From the NCBI RefSeq assembly GCF_051401765.1, contig NW_027480450.1:1488001-1552000 (forward strand): a DNA stretch of 64,000 nt. The letters are read 5' to 3'. Source of the DNA: Calliopsis andreniformis. Lineage: Eukaryota; Arthropoda; Insecta; Hymenoptera; Andrenidae. Below the pieces are notes generated by a model. It ran no database searches, was not told where the DNA came from, and saw only the letters and a program-made list of their open reading frames with translations. The translations under genes and the position numbers were made by a program. This document shows positions 39,141 to 51,390 of the stretch, piece by piece (positions within the stretch are counted from its first letter, which is position 1; each line of letters starts with the position of its first letter).

Positions 39141-39898
39141 AATCTTCAATCCTCAATCCTCAATCCTCAATTCTCAATCCTCAATCCTCAGTCCTCAGTC
39201 CTCAATCCTCAGTCCCCAACCGTCAGCCCTCATCCTCAATCCTCAAACGTCAATCCTCAATCCTCCATCTTCAATCCTCAATACTCAACCTTCAATCCTC
39301 AAACCTCAGTCCTCAAACCCCAATTCTGAATCCTCAATCCTGAATCCTCAATCTTCAGCCCTCAGTCCTCAACAATCAGATGTCAATCCTCAATCCTCAA
39401 TAGAATATCCTCAATTCACAGTTTTCAATACTCAATACTCCATCTGCAATCTTCAAATCTCTATCCACAAACATCAATCCTCTTCACTCAACCCTCAACA
39501 CTGAGTCCTCAATGTTCAATCCTCAATCCTCAATTCTCAATCTTCTATCCTCAATACTGAATCTTCAATCCTCAATCCTCAATCCTCAATCCTCAATCCT
39601 CAATCTCCAATCCTCAGTCCCCAATCCTTAATCTTCAATCCTGAATCCTCAATCCTCAATCCTCAATCCTCAGTCCTCAGTCCTCAGTCCCCAAACCTCA
39701 ATCCTCAACCCTCAGACCTCATCCTCAATCCTCAATCCTCAATCCTCAATCCTCAATCTTCAATCCTCAATACTCAATCTTCAATCCTCAATCCTCAGTC
39801 CTCAATCCTCAATTCTGAATCCTCAGTACTCAACCTTCAACCCTCAACCCTCAGTCCTCAATACTCAACCATCAATCCTCAATTCTCAATACTCAATG

Positions 39899-42360
39899 GA
39901 ATATCCAGAATTCCCAGGATTCAATACTCAAACCTCAATCCTCAACTATCAGCCCTCACCCTCCATCCTCAATCCTCAATCCTCAATCCTCAATCTTCAA
40001 TCTTCAATACTCAATCCTCAGTCATGGATACTCAATCTTCAATACTCATTCCTCAATCCTCAATACTCAATCCTCAATCCTCAGTCCTCAATCCTCAATA
40101 CTCAGCCGTCAATCCTCAATCCCCAATCCTCAATCCCCAATCCTCAATCCTCAATCCTCAATCCTCAATCCTCAGTCATGAATACTCAATCTTCAATACT
40201 CAATCCTCAATCCTCTATCCTCAATCCTCAGTCCTCAATACTCAATCGTCAATCCTCAATCCCCAATCCTCAATCTTCAATCTTCAATACTCAATCCTCA
40301 ATCCTCAATCCTCAGTCATGAATAGTCAATCTTCAATACTCAATCCTCAATCCTCTATCCTCAATCCTCAATCCCCAATCCTCAATCGTCAATCCTAAAT
40401 CCCCAATCCTCAATCTTCAATCCTCAATCCTCAATCCTCAATCCTCCATCCTCAATCTTCATTCCTCAGTCCTCAATACTCAATCGTCAATCCTCAATCC
40501 CCAATCCTCAATCTTCAATCTTCAATACTCAATCCTCAATCCTCAATCCTCAGTCATGAATACTCAATCTTCAATACTCAATCCTCAATCCTCTATCCTC
40601 AATCCTCAGTCCTCAATACTCAATCGTCAATCCTCAATCCGCAATCCTCAATCTTCAATCTTCAATACTCAATCCTCAATCCTCAATCCTCAGTCATGAA
40701 TACACAATCTTCAATACTCAATCCTCAATCCTCTATCCTCAATCCTCAATCCCCAATCCTCAATCGTCAATCCTCAATCCCCAATCCTCAATCTTCAATC
40801 CTCAATCCTCAATTCTCAATCCTCCATCCGCAATCTTCAATCCTCAATACTCAATCTTCACTGCTCAATTCTCAATCCTCAATCCTTAATCCCCAATCCT
40901 CAATCCTCAATCCTCAATCCTCAATCATCAATCCTCAACACTCAATCTTCAATCCTCAGTCCTCAATTCTCAATTCTCAATCCTCAATCCTCAATCCTCA
41001 AGCGTCAATCTTCAATCCTGAATATTCAATCCTCAATCCTCAATCCTCAATCCTCAATCCTCAACCCTCATTCTTCAATCCTCAATACCCAATCCTCAAT
41101 CTTCAATCCTCAATCCTCAATCCTCAATTCTCAATCCTCAATCCTCAGTCCTCAGTCCTCAATCCTCAGTCCCCAACCGTCAGCCCTCATCCTCAATCCT
41201 CAAACGTCAATCCTCAATCCTCAATCTTCAATCCTCAATACTCAACCTTCAATCCTCAAACCTCAGTCCTCAAACCCCAATTCTGAATCCTCAATCCTGA
41301 ATCCTCAATCTTCAGCCCTCAGTCCTCAACAATCAGATGTCAATCCTCAATCCTCAATAGAATATCCTCAATTCACAGTTTTCAATACTCAATACTCCAT
41401 CTGCAATCTTCAAATCTCTATCCACAAACATCAATCCTCTTCACTCAACCCTCAACACTGAGTCCTCAATGTTCAATCCTCAATCCTCAATTCTCAATCT
41501 TCTATCCTCAATACTGAATCTTCAATCCTCAATCCTCAATCCTCAATCCTCAATCCTCAATCTCCAATCCTCAGTCCCCAATCCTTAATCTTCAATCCTG
41601 AATCCTCAATCCTCAATCCTCAATCCTCAATCCTCAGTCCTCAGTCCCCAAACCTCAATCCTCAGCCCTCAGACCTCATCCTCAATCCTCAATCCTCAAT
41701 CCTCAATCCTCAATCTTCAGTCCTCAATACTCAATCTTCAATCCTCAATCCTCAGTCCTCAATCCTCAATTCTGAATCCTCAGTACTCAACCTTCAACCC
41801 TCAACCCTCAGTCCTCAATACTCAACCATCAATCCTCAATTCTCAATACTCAATGGAATATCCAGAATTCTCAGGATTCAATACTCAAACCTCAATCCTC
41901 AACTATCAGCCCTCATCCTCCATCCTCAATCCTCAATCCTCAATCCTCAATCTTCAATCCTCAATACTCAATCCTCAGTCATGGATACTCAATCTTCAAT
42001 ACTCATTCCTCAATCCTCAATACTCAATCCTCAATCCTCAGTCCTCAATCCTCAATACTCAGCCGTCAATCCTCAATCCCCAATCCTCAATCCTCAATCC
42101 TCAATCCTCAATCCTCAATCCTCAATCCTCAGTCATGAATACTCAATCTTCAATACTCAATCCTCAATCCTCTATCCTCAATCCTCAGTCCTCAATACTC
42201 AATCGTCAATCCTCAATCCCCAATCCTCAATCTTCAATCTTCAATACTCAATCCTCAATCCTCAATCCTCAGTCATGAATAGTCAATCTTCAATACTCAA
42301 TCCTCAATCCTCTATCCTCAATCCTCAATCCCCAATCCTCAATCGTCAATCCTAAATCCC
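39899..42360 (+). repeat. G unit tandem pair, 1,957-bp period
   Basis: Landmarks 39,896 and 41,853 (class a islands) and 40,024 and 41,981 (GTCATGGATAC words) are each 1,957 bp apart. The equivalent pair in G1/H0 is 1,971 bp apart, 14 bp (two words) longer. X1 has only one such landmark (33,650 and 33,775). The unit has thus been duplicated in X2 or lost in X1. Both copies are array only, with a class c island in the first. Confidence 0.82.
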
Positions 42361-43654
42361 CAATCCTCAATCTTCAATCCTCAATCCTCAATCCTCAATC
42401 CTCCATCCTCAATCCTCAATCCTCAATCCTCAATCTTCAATCCTCAACACTCAATCTTCAATCCTCAGTCCTCAATTCTCAATCCTCAATCCTCAATCCT
42501 CAATCGTCAATCTTCAATCCTGAATATTCAATCCTCAATCCTCAATCCTCAATCCTCAATCCTCAACCCTCATTCTTTAATCCTCAATACCCAATCCTCA
42601 ATCTTCAATCCTCAATCCTCAATCCTCAATCCTCAATTCTCAATCCTCAATCCTCAGTCCTCAGTCCTCAATCCTCAGTCCCCAACCGTCAGCCCTCATC
42701 CTCAATCCTCAAACGCACAATCCTCAATCCTCAATCTTCAATCCTCAATACGCAACCTTCAATCCTCAAACCTCAGTCCTCAAACCCCAATTCTGAATCC
42801 TCAATCCTCAATCCTCAATCTTCAATCCTCAATACTCAATCTTCAATCCTCAATCCTCAGTCCTCAATCCTCAATTCTGAATCCTCAGTACTCAACCTTG
42901 AACCCTCAACCCTCAGTCCTCAATACTCAACCATCAATCCTCAATTCTCAATACTCAATGGAATATCCAGAATTCTCAGGATTCAATACTCAAACCTCAA
43001 TCCTCAACTATCAGCCCTCATCCTCCATCCTCAATCCTCAATCCTCAATCCTCAATCTTCAATCCTCAATTCTCAATCCTCAGTCATGAATACTCAATCT
43101 TCAATACTCATTCCTCAATCCTCTATACTCAATCCTCAATCCTCAGTCCTCAATCCTCAATACTCAGCCGTCAATCCTCAATTCCCAATCCTCAATCCTC
43201 AATCCTCAATACTCAGCCGTCAATCCTCAATCCCCAATCCTCAATCCTCAATCCTCAATCCTCAATCCTCAATCCTCAATCCTCAGTCATGAATACTCAA
43301 TCTTCAATACTCAATCCTCAATCCTCTATCCTCAATCCTCAGTCCTCAATACTCAATCGTCAATCCTCAATCCCCAATCCTCAATCTTCAATCCTCAATA
43401 CTCAATCCTCAATCCTCAATCCTCAGTCATGAATAGTCAATCTTCAATACTCAATCCTCAATCCTCTATCCTCAATCCTCAATCCCCAATCCTCAATCGT
43501 CAATCCTAAATCCCCAATCCTCAATCTTCAATCCTCAATCCTCAATCCTCAATCCTCCATCCTCAATCTTCAATCCTCAGTCCTCAATACTCAATCGTCA
43601 ATCCTCAATCCCCAATCCTCAATCTTCAATCTTCAATACTCAATCCTCAATCCT

Positions 43655-46600
43655 CAATCCTCAATACTCAATCCTCAATCCTCAATCTTCAATCCTCAAT
43701 ACTCAATCTTCAATCCTCTACCTCAATCCTCAATCCTCAATCCTCAATCCTAAATCATCAATCCTCAATCTTCAATACTCAATCCTCAATCCTCAATCCT
43801 CAATCCTCAATACTCAACCATCAATACTCAATTCTCAATACTCAATAGAATATCCTGAATTCTCAGGATTCAATACTCAAACCTCAACCCTCAACCCTCA
43901 GCCCTCATTCTCAATCCTCAATCCTCAATCCTCAACGCTCAATATTCAATCCTCAATACTCAATCTTCAATCCTCAGTCCTCAATCCTCAATCCTCAATC
44001 CTGAATCCTCAGTCATCAACCTGCAATCCTCAATGCTCAATCCTCAATCCTCAAGCCTCAGACCTCAATCCTCAATCCTCAATCCTCAAACCTCAATACT
44101 CAACCGTCAGTCCTCGTCCTCAATCCTCAACCCTCAATACTCAATCCTCAATTTTTCAATCATCAATACTCAGTCTTCAATCCTCAATCCTCAATCCTCA
44201 ATCCTCAATCCTCAATATTCAACACACAACCCTCAACCATCAATCCTCAATACTCAATCATCTATCCTCAATTCTCAATACTCAATAGAATATCCTGAAT
44301 TCCCTTGGCTCTGTACTCAATCCGCAATATCCAATAATCAAGTCTCAATCCTCAAAGACCAATTCTCAATACTCAATCCTCAACACTCAGCGCTCTCTCT
44401 TCAATCCACCATCCTCAACCCTCAATCCTCAAGAGTCAGTCATCAATCCTCAGTCCTCAACCCTCAATCCTCAGTCCTCAAACCTCAATCCCGAATCCTC
44501 AATCCTGAATCCTCAATCTTCTGACCTCAGGCCTCAACAATCAATTGTCAATCCTCAATCCTCAACAGAATATCCTAAATTCACAGTTTTCAATACTCAG
44601 TCCCCATTCATCCATCTTCAAATCTCAATCCACAAACATCAATTCTCATCACACAACACTCTACACTCAGTCCTCAATCTTCAATACTCAATCCTCAATC
44701 CTCAACCCTCAGACCTCATCCTCAATCCTCAATCCTCAATCCTCAGTCCTCAATCTTCAATCCCCAATACTCAATCTTCAATCCTCAATCATCGGTCCTC
44801 AAACCTCAACTCTGAATCCTCAATACTCAATCTGCAACCCTCAATCCTCAGTCCTCTATACTCAACCATCAATCCTCAATTCTCAATACCCAATAGAATA
44901 TCCTGAATTCGCAGGATTCAATACTCAAACCTCAATCCTCAACCCTCAGCCATCATCCTCCATTCTCGAACCTCAGCCCTCATCCTCAATCCTCAATACT
45001 CAATCCTCAATCGTCAATCTTCAATCCTCAATACTCAATCTTCAACTCTCAATCCTCAGTCCTCAAACCTCAATCCTGAATCCTCGATACTGAATCCTCA
45101 ATCTTCAGCCCTCAGTCCTCAACAATCAGTTGTCAATCCGCAATCCTCAATAGAATATCCTCAATTCACAGTTTTCAGTAATCAATGCTCAATCTGCAAT
45201 CTTCAATCCTCATTACTCAATCGTCAATCCTCCTTCCTCAGCCCTCAAACCTCAATTCTGAATCCTCAATACTGAATCCTCAACCTTCAGCGCTCAGTCT
45301 TCATCAATCAGTTGTCAATCCTCAATCCTCAATAGAATATCCTCTATTCACAGTTTTCAATACTCAATAATCAATCTACAATCTTCAAAACTCTATCCAC
45401 AAACATCAATTCTCATCACTCAACACTCAACACTCAGACCTCAATGTTCAATCCTCAATCCTAAATCCTCAATCTTCAATTCTCAATACTGTATCTTCAA
45501 TCCTCAATCCTCAATCCTCAATCCTCAATCCTCAATCCTCAATACTCAATTCTCAATCCTCAATACTCAATCCTCAATCTTGAATCCTCAATAATCAATC
45601 TCCAATACTAGATCCTAAATCCTCAAACCTCAATCCACAACCCTCAATCTTCAATCCTCAATACTCAATTCTCAATCCTCAATACTCAATCCTCAATCTT
45701 GAATCCTCAATAATCAATCTCCAATACTAGATCCTCAATCCCCAATCCTCTATCCTTAATGCTCAATCTTCAATCCTCAATCCCCAGTCCTCAACCTGCA
45801 ATCCTCAATGCTCAATCCTCAATCCTCAAGCCTCAGTCCTCAATCCTCAATCCTCAATCCTCAACCCTCAATACTCAACCGTCAGTCCTCGTCCTCAATC
45901 CTCAACCCTCAATACTCAATCCTCAATTTTTCAACCATCAATACTCAGTTTTCAATCCTCAATCCTCAATCCTCAATCCTCAATCCTCAATCCTCAATCG
46001 TCAATCCTCAATCCCCAACTCTCAATCTTCATTTCTCAATCCTCTGTCTTCAATCCTCAATACTCAATCTTCAATCCTCAATCCTCAATCCTCAACCCTC
46101 AATCCTCATTCTTCAATCCTCAATATCCAGTCCTCAATCTTCAATCCTCAATCCTCAATCCTCAACTCTCAGACCTCATCCTCAATACTCAATCCTCAAT
46201 CCATAGTCCTCAATCTTCAATCCTCAACAGTCAATCTTCAATCCTCAATCCTCAGTCCTCAAACGTCAATTCTGAATCCTCAATACTCAATCTTCAACCC
46301 TCAATCCTCAGTCCTCAATACTCAACCATCAATCCTCAATTCTCAATACTCAATAGAATATCCAGAATTCTCAGGATTCAATACTCAAACCTCAATCCTC
46401 AACCATCAGCCCTCATCCTCCATCCTCAATCCTCAATCCTCAATCCTCAATCTTCAATCCTCAATACTCAAACCTCAGTCATGAATACTCAATCTTCAAT
46501 ACTCATTCCTCAATCCTCTATACTCAATCCTCAATCCTCAGTCCTCAATCCTCAATACTCAGCCGTCAATCCTCAATCCCCAATCCTCAATCCTCAATCT

Positions 46601-46810
46601 TCAATCCTCAGTCATGAATACTCAATCTTCAATACTCAATCCTCAATCCTCTATCCTCAATCCTCAGTCCTCAATACTCAATCGTCAATCCTCAATCCGC
46701 AATCCTCAATCTTCAATCTTCAATACTCAATCCTCAATCCTCAATCCTCAGTCATGAATACACAATCTTCAATACTCAATCCTCAATCCTCTATCCTCAA
46801 TCCTCAATCC
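43655..46810 (+). repeat. Higher-order block X3 (truncated)
   Basis: X3 matches X1 at a constant offset of 14,264 at every landmark I checked (29,584, 29,769, 30,024, 30,281, 30,632, 31,495, 32,092 and 32,217), with no net indel over about 3.15 kb. I noticed only a few substitutions, for example near 44,370 and 44,408. It ends at 46,810, where X1 continues with CCCCAATCC and X3 switches to TAAGTCATTAATCC of D1. Confidence 0.87.
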
Positions 46811-47757
46811 TAAGTCATTAATCCACAATCTTCAATACTCAATCCTCAATCCTCAATCCTCAGTGCTCAATCCTCAATACTCAACCATCAACCCTCAATT
46901 CTCAATACTCAATAGAAGATCCTGAATTCTCAGGATTCAAATCTCAATCCTCAATCCTCAACCCTCAGCCCTCATTCTCAATCCTCAATCCGCAATCCTC
47001 AATCCTCAATATTCAATCCTCAATACTAAATCTTCAATCCACAATCCTCAATCCTCAATCCTCAATCCTCTGTCATCAATCCTCAATCCTCAATACTCAA
47101 TCGTCAATCCTCAGTCCTCAATACACAATCCTCAATCCTCGTTCCTCAAACTTCAATCCTCAAACCTCAGTCCTCATCCTCAATTCTCAATTCTCAATCC
47201 TCAATCCTCAATCCTCAATCTTGAATCCTCAATAAAAAATCTCCAATCCTAGATCATCAATCCCCAATACTCAATCCTTAATCCTCAATCTTCAATCCTC
47301 AATTCCCAGTCCTCAATTTTCAATCCTCAATGCTCAATCCTCAATCCTCAAGCCTCAGTCCTCAATCCTCATTCCTCAATCCTCAAACGTCAATCTTCAA
47401 ACCTGAATACTCAATCTTCAATCCTCAATCCTCAATCCTCAATCCTCAATAGAATATCCCCAATTCACAGTTTTCAATACTCAATACTCAATCTGCAATC
47501 TTCAAATCTCCATCCACAAACATCAATTCTCATCACTCAACCCTCAACACTCAGTCCTCAATGTTCAATCCTCAATTCTCAATTCTCAATCTTCAATCAT
47601 CAATACTGAATCTTCAATCCTCAATCCTCAATCCTCAATCCTCAATCCTCTACCCTCAATCCTCAATCCACAATCATCAATCCTCAATCTTCAATACTCA
47701 ATCCTCAATCCTCAATCCTCAATCCTCAATCCTCAGTCCTCAATCCTCAATCGTCAA
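46811..47757 (+). repeat. Higher-order block D1
   Basis: D1 is collinear with 59,238-60,198 (D2) at offset 12,427, with D2 14 bp longer near 60,075. It begins at a TAAGTCATTAATCC string. It contains a variant class a island (GAAGATCC, at 46,915), a CAATAAAAAATC string near 47,228 and a class c island near 47,448. D1 and D2 diverge near 47,757, after TCAATCG. The start of a third copy (from 47,011) recurs at 63,834. Confidence 0.84.
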
Positions 47758-48470
47758 TTCTCAATCCTCAATCCTCAGCCCTAAGTCCTCAATCCTCAGA
47801 CCTCAACCCTCAGCCCTCATCCTCAATCCTCAATACTCAATCCTCAATACTCAATCTTCAAACCTCTATCCACAAACATCAATTCTCATCACTCAACCCT
47901 CAACACTCAGTCCTCAATGTTCAATCCTCAATCCTCAATTCTCAATCTTCAATCCTCAATACTGAATCTTCAATCCTCAATCCTCAATCCTCAATCCTCA
48001 ATCCTCAATCCTCAATCCTCAATCCTCAATCCTCAATCTTCAACCCTCAGTCCCCAATCCTTAATCTTCAATCCTCAATCCGCAATCCTCAATCGTCAAT
48101 CCTCAGTCATCAATCCTCAATCTTCAATACTCAATCGTCAATCGTCAGTCCTCAATCCTCAATCCTCAATCCTCAATCATCAATCCTCAGTCATCAATCC
48201 TCAATCTTCAATACTCAATCGTCAATCGTCAGTCCTCAATCCTCAATCCTCAATCCTCGTTCCTCAAACCTCAATCCTCAACCCTCAGTCCTCATACTCA
48301 ATTCTCAATTCTCAAACTTCAATACTCAATCCTCAATCCTCAATTCCCAATCCTCAATACTCAAGCATCAATACTCAATTCTCAATACACAATAGAATAT
48401 CATGAATTCGCAGGATTCAATACTCAAACCTCAATCCTAAACCCACAGCCCTCATCCTCCATCCTCGATC
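47758..48470 (+). repeat. Mosaic segment between D1 and E1, with an 84-bp duplication
   Basis: The first 330 bp match 49,675-49,990 inside E1 (CTAAGTCCTC at 47,781 and 49,701, offset 1,920). Next, a string starting CAGTCATCAATCC occurs at 48,104 and 48,188, 84 bp (12 words) apart. A class a island is at 48,395. Everything is heptamer array and nothing gene-like is present. Confidence 0.75.
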
Positions 48471-51367
48471 CTCAGCCCTCATCCTCAATCCTCAATACAC
48501 AATCCTCAACCCTCAATCTTCAATCCTCAACACTCAATATTCAATCCTCAATCCTCGGTCCTCAAACCTCAATTCTGTATCCTCAACACTGAATTCTCAA
48601 TCTTCAGCCCTCAGGCCTCAACAATCAGTTGTCAATCCTCAATCCTCAATAGAATATCCCCAATTCACAGCTTTCAATACTCAATACTCAATCTGCAATC
48701 TTCAAATCTCTATCCACAAACATCAATCCTCATCACTCATCCCTCAACACTCAGTCCTCAATGTTCAATCCTCAATTCTCAATTCTCAATCTTCAAACCT
48801 CAATACTGAATCATCAATCCTCAATCCTCAATCCTCAATCCTCAATCCTCAGCCCTCAATCCTCAATCATCAATCATCAATCCTCAATCTTCAATACTCA
48901 ATCCTCAATCCTCAATCCTCAATCCTCAGTCCTCAATACTCAATCGTCAATCCTCAATCCCCAATACTCAATCTTCAATCCTCAATCCTCAATCCTCAAT
49001 CCTCAATCCACAATCTTCAATCCTCAATACTCAATCTTCACTCGTCAATTCCCAATCCTCAATCCTTAATCCCCAATCCTCAATCCTCAATCTTCGACCC
49101 TCAATACTCAATCTTCAATCCTCAGTCCTCAATCCTCAATCCTCAATTCTTAATCCTCAACCCTCAATCCTCAGACCTCAAACATCAATACTCAACCCTC
49201 AGTCCTCGTCCTCAATCCACAACCCTCAATACTCAATCCTCAATCTTCAATCATCAATATTCAATATTCAATCCTCAATCCTCAATCCTCAGTCCTCAAT
49301 CCCCAGTCTTCAAACCTCAATCCTGAATCCTCAAACCTGAATCCTCAATCTTCAGCCCCCAGTCCTAAACAATCAGTTGTCAATACTCAATCCTCAATAG
49401 AATAACCTCAATTCACAGTTTTCAATACTCAATACTCTATCTGCAATCTACAAATCTCTATGCACAAACATCAATTCTCGTCACGCAACCCTCAACACTC
49501 AGTCCCCAATCCTCAATCTTCAATCCTCGATCCTCAATCCTCAATCCACAATCGTCAACCTTCAATCCTGAATATTCAATCTTCAATCCACAATCCTCAA
49601 TCCTCAATCCTCATCCCTCATCCTTCAATCCTCAATACCCAATCCTCAATCTTCAATCCTCAATCCCCAATCGTCAATTCTCAATCCTCAATCCTCAGCC
49701 CTAAGTCCTCAATCCTCAGTCCTCAGCCCTCAGCCCTCATCCTCAATCCTCAATACTCAATCCTCAATACGCAATCTTCAAATCTCTATCCACAAACATC
49801 AATTCTCATCACTCAACCCTCAACACTCAGTCCTCAATGTTCAATCCTCAATCCTCAATTCTCAATCTTGCATCCTCAATACTGAATCTTCAATCCTCAA
49901 TCCTCAATCCTCAATCCTCAATCCTCAATCCTCAATCTTCAATCCTCAGTCCCCAATCCTTAATCTTCAATCCTCAATCCGCAATCCTCAATCGTTAATC
50001 CTCAATCCTCAGCCCTCAGTTCCCAAACCTCAATCCTCAACCCTCAGACCTCATCCTCAATCCTCAATCCTCAATCCTCAATCCTCAATCCTCAATCTTC
50101 AACACTCAATACTCAATCTTTAACCCTCAATCCTCAGTCCTCAATCCTCAATTCTGAATCCTCAATACTCAATCTTCAACACTTAATCCTCAGTCCTCAA
50201 TACTCGAATATCAATCCTCAATTCTCAATACTCAATCCTAAATCAACAATCCTCAATCTTCAATACTCAATCCTCAATCCTCAATCCTCAATACTCAATA
50301 CTCAACCATCAATCCTCAGTTCTCAATACTCAATGGAATATCCTGAATTCTCAGGATTCGATACTCAAACCTCAATCCTCAACCCTCAGCCCTCATTCTC
50401 AATCCTCAATCCTCAATCCTCAGTCATCAATCCTCAATCTTCAATACTCAATCGTCAAACGTCAGTCCTCAATCCTCAATCCTCAATCCTCAATCCTCGT
50501 TCCTCAAACCTCAATCCTCAACCCTCAGTCCTCATCCTCAATTCCCAATTCTCAATCTTCAATACTCAATCCTCAACCCTCAATTTTCAATACACAATAG
50601 AATATCCTGAATTCGCAGGATTCAATACTCAAACCTCAATCCTCAACCCTCAGCCCTCATCCTCCATCCTCGATCCTCAGCCCTCATCCTCAATCCTCAA
50701 TACACAATCCTCAATCCTCAATCTTCAATCCTCAATCATCAATCATCAATCCTCAATCTTCAATACTCAATCCTCAATCCTCAATCGTCAATCCTCAATC
50801 CTCAATCCTCAATCCTCAATCATCAATCCTCAATCTTCAATAATCAGTTCTCAATCCTCAATCCTCAATCCTCAATACTCAACCATCAATCCTCAATTCT
50901 TCAATACTCAATAGAATATCCTGAATCCTCAAGATTCGATACTCAAACCTCAAACCTCAACCCTCAGCCCTCATTCTCAATCCTCAATCCTCAATCCTCA
51001 ATCGTCAATATTCAATCCTCAATACTCAATCTTCAATCCTCAATACTCAATACTCAATCCTCAATCCTCAATCCTCAATCCTCAGTCATCAATCCTCAAT
51101 CTTCAATACTCAATCGTCAATCGTCAGTCCTCAATCCTCAATCCTCAATCCTCGTTCCTCAAACCTCAATCCTCAACCCTCAGGCCTCATCCTCAATTCT
51201 CAATTCTCAATCTTCAATACTCAATCCTCAATCCTCAATCCTCAATTCCCAATCCTCAATACTCAACCATCAATACTCAATTCTCAATACACAACAGAAT
51301 ATCCTGAATTCGCAGGATTCAATACTCAAACCTCAATCCTAAACCCTCAGCCCTCATCCTCCATCCT
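48471..51367 (+). repeat. Higher-order block E1
   Basis: E1 is collinear with E2 (60,858-63,747). The offset is 12,387 in the left part (48,494 and 48,761) and 12,380 in the right part (50,333, 50,600 and 51,297), a difference of one word. Class a islands are at 50,336, 50,600, 50,914 (diverged, CTCAAGATTCG) and 51,297. It ends in TCATCC-TCCATCC; E1 then enters H1 while E2 goes on toward D3. No coding signal is present. Confidence 0.85.
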
Positions 51368-51390
51368 CAATCCTCAATCCTCAATCCTCA

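Larger units (their letters stand above)
35456..43654 (+). repeat. Higher-order block X2 (with extra G unit)
   Basis: X2 is 8.2 kb against 6.07 kb for X1. The difference is mostly a second G unit: islands at 39,899 and 41,856 are 1,957 bp apart and both correspond to 33,650 in X1 (offsets 6,249 and 8,206). From 41,853 to about 43,650 the constant offset to X1 is 8,206 (34,692 to 42,898; 34,880 to 43,086). It also has a 4-bp insertion near 35,786 and a low-quality or decayed patch at 37,541-39,140. It is non-coding. Confidence 0.85.
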
